Assembly (NCBI GenBank): GCA_947245315.1
Contig: CAMXNV010000075.1
Coordinates: 1-9,793, forward strand
Source: an uncultured Oscillibacter sp.
Lineage (GTDB): Bacteria > Bacillota > Clostridia > Oscillospirales > Oscillospiraceae
Direction of reading: 5' to 3'
Length of the DNA: 9,793 nt
Of the stretch, positions 6,344 through 9,793 are shown piece after piece. Within the stretch, counting starts at the first letter, position 1. Each line of letters starts with the position of its first letter. Position numbers and translations under genes: made by a program. The notes under the pieces were generated by a model. That model was not told where the DNA came from. It searched no databases and saw only the letters and a list, made by a program, of their open reading frames with translations.

Positions 6344-7203
6344 GGGCCCCCTCCCCTCTTCAATGCCAGAAGCTGAGCCTCCAGGCCCTCCACCGTGTAC
6401 ACGGCGGGGTCGACGGGCAGCCCCCGGTCCCGGAGGGCCATGGCCACCCGGGTGATCTGGGGCACGTCCAGCCCCGCGGCCAGCAGCTCCTCCCCCCGGG
6501 CGAAGACCTCCGCCGGGGTTCCGCTCATCAAAATGCGGGCGGATTTCAAAACCAGAATCCGGTTCGCATTCCGGGCGATCTCGTCCATGCTGTGGCTGAC
6601 CAGCAGAATGGTGGTCCCCTGGTTGCGGTGGAAGTCCCGGATGTTGGCCATCAGGTTCTCCCGGCCCGCCGGGTCCAGGCCCGCCGTGGGTTCGTCCAGC
6701 ACCAGGACCTTGGGCTCCATGGCCAGCACCCCCGCCAGGGCCACCCGGCGCTTCTGCCCCCCGGAGAGCTCAAAGGGAGACTTGTCTAAGTGCTCATCCC
6801 GGAGGCCCACCAGCCGGGCGGCCTCCCGGACGGCGTGGTCCAGGGCGTCCCCCGTCTTCCCCTGGTTTTTGGGGCCGAAGGCGATGTCCTTGTAAACCGT
6901 CTCCTCAAAGAGCTGGTACTCCGGGTACTGGAACACCAGGCCCACCTGGAAGCGGACATTTCGTATTTTTTTCGGCTCGGCCCAGATGTCCTTCCCCTCC
7001 AGCAGCACCCGCCCGGCGGTGGGCCGGAGCAGGCCGTTGAGATGCTGGATCAGGGTGGACTTGCCGGAGCCGGTGTGCCCGATGATCCCCAGGAACTCCC
7101 CCCGCTCCACGGCGAAGCTGATATCCTCCACCGCGCTGCGCTGGAAGGGGGTTCCCACGCTGTAGGTGTGGGTCAGGCGCTCTACCTGCAAAATCGTGTT
7201 CAA
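6337..7203 (-). CDS. ecfA2: ECF transporter ATP-binding subunit EcfA2
   Basis: A 288-residue ABC ATPase with Walker A GHTGSGKST (42-50), Q-loop at Q92, signature LSGGQKRR (146-153), Walker B VLVLDEPTAGLDP (166-178) and H-loop H204. It pairs with EcfA1 as the cytoplasmic motor of the ECF importer. The 'LDEPTAGLDP' Walker B region and the position directly before ecfT support EcfA2 rather than EcfA1. The start is TTG at 7201-7203: the frame gives NTILQVERLTHTY, typical of the family, and GAGAGG lies 9 nt upstream (7213-7218). It is separated from ecfA1 by a 78-nt gap holding a repeat element and overlaps ecfT by 7 nt. Confidence 0.95.
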   Translation of the reverse strand: MNTILQVERLTHTYSVGTPFQRSAVEDISFAVERGEFLGIIGHTGSGKSTLIQHLNGLLRPTAGRVLLEGKDIWAEPKKIRNVRFQVGLVFQYPEYQLFEETVYKDIAFGPKNQGKTGDALDHAVREAARLVGLRDEHLDKSPFELSGGQKRRVALAGVLAMEPKVLVLDEPTAGLDPAGRENLMANIRDFHRNQGTTILLVSHSMDEIARNANRILVLKSARILMSGTPAEVFARGEELLAAGLDVPQITRVAMALRDRGLPVDPAVYTVEGLEAQLLALKRGGGPC

Positions 7204-7226
7204 AGCAAACTACCTCTCTGTTAATC

Positions 7227-7294
7227 AGGAATGAGGAATGAGGAATTTAGCACGGCTTTGGCAAACTTTCACTCCTAATTCCTAACTCCTAACT
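7227..7294. repeat. Small heptad-repeat element with imperfect inverted ends between ecfA1 and ecfA2 (copy 2)
   Basis: The 3' end of ecfA1 and most of the ecfA1-ecfA2 gap hold two heptad arrays. At 7227-7246 the plus strand reads AGGAATGAGGAATGAGGAAT. At 7272-7294 the minus strand reads TTAGGAG, TTAGGAA, TTAGGAG. The outer 20 nt of the two ends match as an inverted repeat at 16 of 20 positions, around a centre of about 25 nt. The right array runs into ecfA1: the last codons (Val-Arg-Ser) and the TAG stop are made of repeat units. It looks like a small non-coding dispersed element, though no flanking target duplication was recognised. Confidence 0.65.
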
Positions 7295-8130
7295 GTCTCC
7301 GCGATGGCGGCGGCACAGTCCTCCACGCTCAAGGCGTCCAGGGGCACCTCCAGCCCCTCCCGCCGGAGGCGGTCCAGCAGGTCCACGGTGTCCGGCACCG
7401 TCAGCCCCAGGCGGCGGAGGCGGGTCACCTGCCGGAAGACCTCCGCCGGCGTCCCGTCCAGCTCCACCCGGCCGTCGTTCATAACAATGACCCGGTCCGC
7501 CTCCTCCGCCTCGTCCATGTGGTGGGTGATTAAAATCACCGTGATCCCCTTCTCCCGGTTCAGCCGGTGGACGGTGGAGAGGACCTCCCTCCGCCCCACG
7601 GGGTCCAGCATGGCGGTGGCCTCGTCTAGCACCACGCAGTCCGGCTCCATGGCGATGACCCCGGCGATGGCAATGCGCTGCTTCTGACCGCCGGAGAGGA
7701 GGTGGGGGGCGTGGGTGACGAACTCATCCATGCCCACGGCCTTCAAGGCGTCGTCCACCCGGCGGCGGATCTCCTCCGTGGGCACCCCCAGGTTCTCCGG
7801 GGCGAAGGCCACGTCCTCCTCCACCACGTTGGCCACGATCTGGTTGTCCGGGTTCTGGAACACCATGCCCACCCGCTGGCGGATGGCCAGGAGGAGGCTC
7901 TGGTCCAGGGTGTCCATGCCCTCCACGTAGACCTTCCCCCCGGCGGGGAGCAGGACGGCGTTGAAGGTCTTGGCCAGCGTGGACTTCCCGGAGCCGTTGT
8001 GCCCCAGGACCACCACGAAGCTGCCCTTCTCGATGGTCAGGTCCACGCCCCGGAGGGCGTAGACGGGCTTCTGCCCCTCGTCCGCCGGGTAGGCGAAGCG
8101 AAGGCTCTCGGTTTCAATCATGTCACTCAT
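7282..8130 (-). CDS. ecfA1: ECF transporter ATP-binding subunit EcfA1
   Basis: A 282-residue ABC ATPase with Walker A GHNGSGKST (43-51), Q-loop FQNPDNQ (Q92), signature LSGGQKQR (145-152), Walker B CVVLDEATAMLDP (165-177) and HHMDE switch (H203-H204). All catalytic residues are present. The 'NPDNQ' and 'DEATAMLDP' variants are those of the EcfA1 partner, which hydrolyses ATP together with EcfA2 to power vitamin or metal uptake through EcfT and interchangeable S subunits. The ATG directly follows the TAA of the VanZ-like gene, with GAGGGAG 5 nt upstream (8136-8142) inside that gene. The C-terminus ends in Thr-Val-Arg-Ser, of which the last three residues come from a heptad repeat, so the natural end may have been altered by the element. 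Confidence 0.95.
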   Translation of the reverse strand: MSDMIETESLRFAYPADEGQKPVYALRGVDLTIEKGSFVVVLGHNGSGKSTLAKTFNAVLLPAGGKVYVEGMDTLDQSLLLAIRQRVGMVFQNPDNQIVANVVEEDVAFAPENLGVPTEEIRRRVDDALKAVGMDEFVTHAPHLLSGGQKQRIAIAGVIAMEPDCVVLDEATAMLDPVGRREVLSTVHRLNREKGITVILITHHMDEAEEADRVIVMNDGRVELDGTPAEVFRQVTRLRRLGLTVPDTVDLLDRLRREGLEVPLDALSVEDCAAAIAETVRS

Positions 8131-8736
8131 TTATTCTCCCTCTTGGAAGCGAAGGGCTCCCGCCAGCCCGGGGGCCAGCTCCGCCAGCCCCCTCCCGAGG
8201 AGGAAGCCGCAGAGGACGCCCAGGGCGTTCAAAATGATGTCGTCAATGTCGAAGCACCGGCCCACCAGCACCTGCCAGCACTCAATGAAGGACGTAATGG
8301 CCAGCCCCGCCGCCAGGGCCCTCCTCCAGGTCCAGCCCCGCCAGAGCAGGGCGGCGGAAAGGCCGAAGGGGAGGAACATCCCCACGTTGCCCAGAAGGTT
8401 GAAGAGGCTGTCTCCCTGGGAAAAGGGGATGAGGTTCACCCGGTGGGCCAGCGGCAGGGCCCAGCCGCCGAAATAGGGCGACCAATAGCCCAGCAGCCCA
8501 GCGTACAGCCAGCTGGGGCTGGGGCACAGCGTCAGCGCCGCCAAGCCCCCGGAGAAGAGGAAGAGGGCCAGCAGCCCCGCCTCCCGGGCCCTGCCGCTGC
8601 AAAGGCCCCTGGCCGCAAGGCGGCGCCGCCGCCAGGGAAACAGGCACAGGTACAGCGCCAGCGCCGGAACCATGCCCGGCAGCATCCACAGCAGGTAGCG
8701 CAGCACCCGCAGGGCGGCGTCCATGAAACTGCTCAT
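8131..8736 (-). CDS. VanZ family membrane protein
   Basis: A 201-residue polytopic membrane protein with VanZ-type motifs: VNLIPF (in the HRVNLIPFSQGD stretch), NLLGNVGMFLPFG, SFIECWQ and the FDIDDIILNALGVLCGF ending. VanZ proteins confer low-level teicoplanin resistance in van clusters, but most chromosomal homologues such as this have no established role. The open frame extends 28 codons further upstream, but that part is proline/arginine-rich and overlaps the methyltransferase. The ATG at 8734-8736 overlaps its stop by 4 nt (ATGA) with GGTGG about 8 nt before, so it is preferred; an ATG four codons later is an alternative. It abuts ecfA1 exactly. There is no vanA-type gene nearby, so a resistance function is not implied. 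Confidence 0.85.
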   Translation of the reverse strand: MSSFMDAALRVLRYLLWMLPGMVPALALYLCLFPWRRRRLAARGLCSGRAREAGLLALFLFSGGLAALTLCPSPSWLYAGLLGYWSPYFGGWALPLAHRVNLIPFSQGDSLFNLLGNVGMFLPFGLSAALLWRGWTWRRALAAGLAITSFIECWQVLVGRCFDIDDIILNALGVLCGFLLGRGLAELAPGLAGALRFQEGE

Positions 8737-9596
8737 TCGCTGAACCACCTTCCCGTAGCCCCGCAGGGCAGGGCCAGGCCGGTCTGGGTCACGGGAAGGC
8801 CCAGCTCGTCCCAAGTGCACTTGCCGCCGTACTTCTCCTTCACCAGGAGGTTTAAAAGGTAGCCCAGCACCGACGGGGCCAAACCCGTGGTATAGGAGTT
8901 AATCAGCACAAACAGGGGCTTGTCCGACAGCACCCCGGCGCAGAGCTTCACGAAGGAATACAGGTTCTCCTCCAGCTTCCAGACCTCGCCGCCGGGGCCC
9001 CGGCCATAGCTGGGGGGGTCCATGATGATGGCGTCGTAGGTCTTCCCCCGGCGGATTTCCCGCTCCACAAACTTGGCGCAGTCGTCCACGATCCAGCGGA
9101 TGGGGGCCTCCTCCAGGCCGGAGAGCCTGGCGTTCTCCCGGGCCCAGGCCACCATGCCCTTGGCGGCGTCCACGTGGCAGACGCTGGCCCCGGCCCTGGC
9201 GCAGGCCACGGTGGCCCCGCCGGTGTAGGCGAAGAGGTTCAGCACCCGGACGGGCCGCCCGGCGCTGCGGATTTTCTCCCCGCAGAAGTCCCAGTTCACC
9301 GCCTGCTCCGGGAAGAGGCCCGTGTGCTTGAAGTTCATGGGCTTCACCTGGAAGGTCAGGTCTCCGTAGCGCACCTTCCAGCTCTCCGGCAGGGCCTTTT
9401 TCTCCCAGTGGCCCCCGCCGGTGGAGGAGCGGAGATACCGGCCCCCGGCCTTCTGCCAGGCGGGATGCTCCCGAGGGGTCTCCCAGATGGCCTGGGGGTC
9501 CGGGCGGACCAGCACCTGGCGCTCCCAGCGCTCCAGGCGCTGGCCCCCGCCGCAGTCCAGCAGCTCATAATCCTGCCATTTGTCCGCGATCCACAT
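8733..9596 (-). CDS. SAM-dependent methyltransferase, COG1092/RlmI-like catalytic domain
   Basis: A 287-residue class I methyltransferase. The SAM-binding motif I is VLNLFAYTGGATV (118-130), the acidic residue after strand 2 is D143 (HVDAAKG), and the catalytic loop is MDPPSYGRG (192-200), the form found in RlmI/RlmK-like rRNA cytosine or guanine methyltransferases. An N-terminal region of about 110 residues with GLFPEQAVNWDF precedes the fold, but there is no separate PUA domain as in full RlmI, so this is the shorter COG1092 type; substrate is probably RNA but unproven. The ATG at 9594-9596 follows GGAGG (9604-9608) by 7 nt. It is the first gene after the promoter at 9637-9666 and overlaps the VanZ-like gene by 4 nt. 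Confidence 0.9.
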   Translation of the reverse strand: MWIADKWQDYELLDCGGGQRLERWERQVLVRPDPQAIWETPREHPAWQKAGGRYLRSSTGGGHWEKKALPESWKVRYGDLTFQVKPMNFKHTGLFPEQAVNWDFCGEKIRSAGRPVRVLNLFAYTGGATVACARAGASVCHVDAAKGMVAWARENARLSGLEEAPIRWIVDDCAKFVEREIRRGKTYDAIIMDPPSYGRGPGGEVWKLEENLYSFVKLCAGVLSDKPLFVLINSYTTGLAPSVLGYLLNLLVKEKYGGKCTWDELGLPVTQTGLALPCGATGRWFSE

Positions 9597-9603
9597 GTTC
9601 CAT

Positions 9604-9608
9604 CCTCC
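9604..9608 (-). promoter_or_regulatory. Ribosome-binding site of the methyltransferase gene
   Basis: GGAGG on the minus strand, 7 nt before the ATG at 9596. It decides the start, and with the promoter gives a leader of roughly 33 nt. Confidence 0.85.
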
Positions 9609-9636
9609 ATCTTTCTGTTGGATTCTAAACTAGGTT

Positions 9637-9666
9637 ATTATACCGCTTCTTTGGCCCTTTCGTCAA
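9637..9666 (-). promoter_or_regulatory. Sigma-A-type promoter of the methyltransferase-ecf-truA operon
   Basis: On the minus strand a -35 box TTGACG (9661-9666) and a perfect -10 box TATAAT (9637-9642) are separated by 18 nt. The predicted transcription start is near 9630, giving a short leader with no room for a riboswitch before the ATG at 9596. This is the only strong promoter I see in the window, so it may drive most downstream genes. Confidence 0.85.
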
Positions 9667-9689
9667 CCATACATTGCCGGTTTTGATTT

Positions 9690-9773
9690 CCCCCGGCGGG
9701 AGAGGGGGCTGGTGCTCGCCCTTGCGGGCGGGGAGGCTAGGCAACCAGCGATGGCTGGTGCAATGCACCCCCC
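9690..9773 (-). other. Structured GC-rich element upstream of the promoter
   Basis: No gene is supported at 9667-9793. Within it, on the minus strand, are an ACCAGC/GCTGGT hairpin (9744-9759), a CGCCC/GGGCG hairpin with a GCAA (GNRA) loop (9717-9730), and a pairing of the 9765-9773 arm with 9705-9715 (5 bp, a 2-nt bulge, 4 bp) that encloses both, giving a three-way junction. A competing hairpin GGTGC/GCACC lies at 9757-9769, and CCCCC/GGGGG at 9690-9708. The word GGCTGGTGC occurs twice. No T-run follows, so a plain terminator is not shown. It may be a dispersed palindromic element or the end of an upstream transcript. Confidence 0.45.
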
Positions 9774-9793
9774 ATTTTCTCCTTTTCTTCCAG

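Noticed and set aside
8131..8736. VanZ-like gene as part of a glycopeptide-resistance cluster
   Set aside because: No ligase, dehydrogenase, dipeptidase or two-component genes are nearby; it sits in a housekeeping operon.
7702..8862. Long plus-strand open frame of 386 codons
   Set aside because: It is antisense to ecfA1 and the VanZ-like gene, both of which have clear family motifs; the composition is that of a shadow frame.
9597..9630. A riboswitch controlling the ECF operon
   Set aside because: The leader after the promoter is only about 33 nt and shows no aptamer-like structure; none was seen in the ecfA1-ecfA2 gap beyond the repeat arms.
9737..9775. A 12-codon minus-strand reading frame (MGGALHQPSLVA) preceded by AAGGAG
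   Set aside because: The spacer to the ATG is only 3 nt, the codons coincide with the hairpin arms, and no promoter precedes it within the window; it is better explained by the structured element.

Overview
The window reads as one chromosomal segment of a GC-rich Firmicute, most likely a gut Clostridia of the Oscillospiraceae type (Flavonifractor/Lawsonibacter-like). The basis is the combination of high GC, good AGGAGG-type ribosome sites, TTG starts, the ecfA1-ecfA2-ecfT-truA order typical of Firmicutes, a DUF5711 protein, and a ClpE/McsA-like zinc-finger start at the left edge. The genus is an inference. Every supported gene lies on the minus strand, so reading order runs from right to left. 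No tRNA, rRNA, CRISPR array, transposase or phage gene was seen.

From the right edge: 9690-9793 is a gene-free stretch with several GC-rich hairpins that can form a three-way-junction fold. It is followed by a near-consensus sigma-A promoter (TTGACG, 18 nt, TATAAT). The promoter drives a tightly packed series: a COG1092/RlmI-like SAM methyltransferase, a VanZ-family membrane protein (ATGA overlap), ecfA1 (stop and start abut), ecfA2 and ecfT. The last three encode the two ATPases and the transmembrane coupling subunit of a group II ECF vitamin/metal importer; no substrate-binding S subunit is present, as expected when S subunits are scattered in the genome.

In many Firmicutes ecfT is followed directly by truA. 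Here the link is interrupted by two tandem paralogs of an unrecognised family (an N-terminal membrane anchor, a coiled coil, and a beta-rich outer domain ending in WPRL-x-WD) and a membrane-anchored metallophosphoesterase. truA (tRNA pseudouridine synthase) follows, then a DUF5711 beta-propeller-like membrane-anchored protein, then CvpA. Overlaps or gaps of 0-58 nt make these look like one long operon or a few coupled ones. A further gene, a Clp-type ATPase or related zinc-finger protein, begins at 128 and runs off the left edge with its own ribosome site.

The most unusual items are the tandem paralog pair inserted in the ecf-truA module; two intergenic copies of a heptad repeat (TTAGGAG/TTAGGAA), each placed at the stop codon of an ecf gene, where one supplies the next gene's ribosome site and the other encodes the last residues of EcfA1; and the structured element upstream of the promoter.
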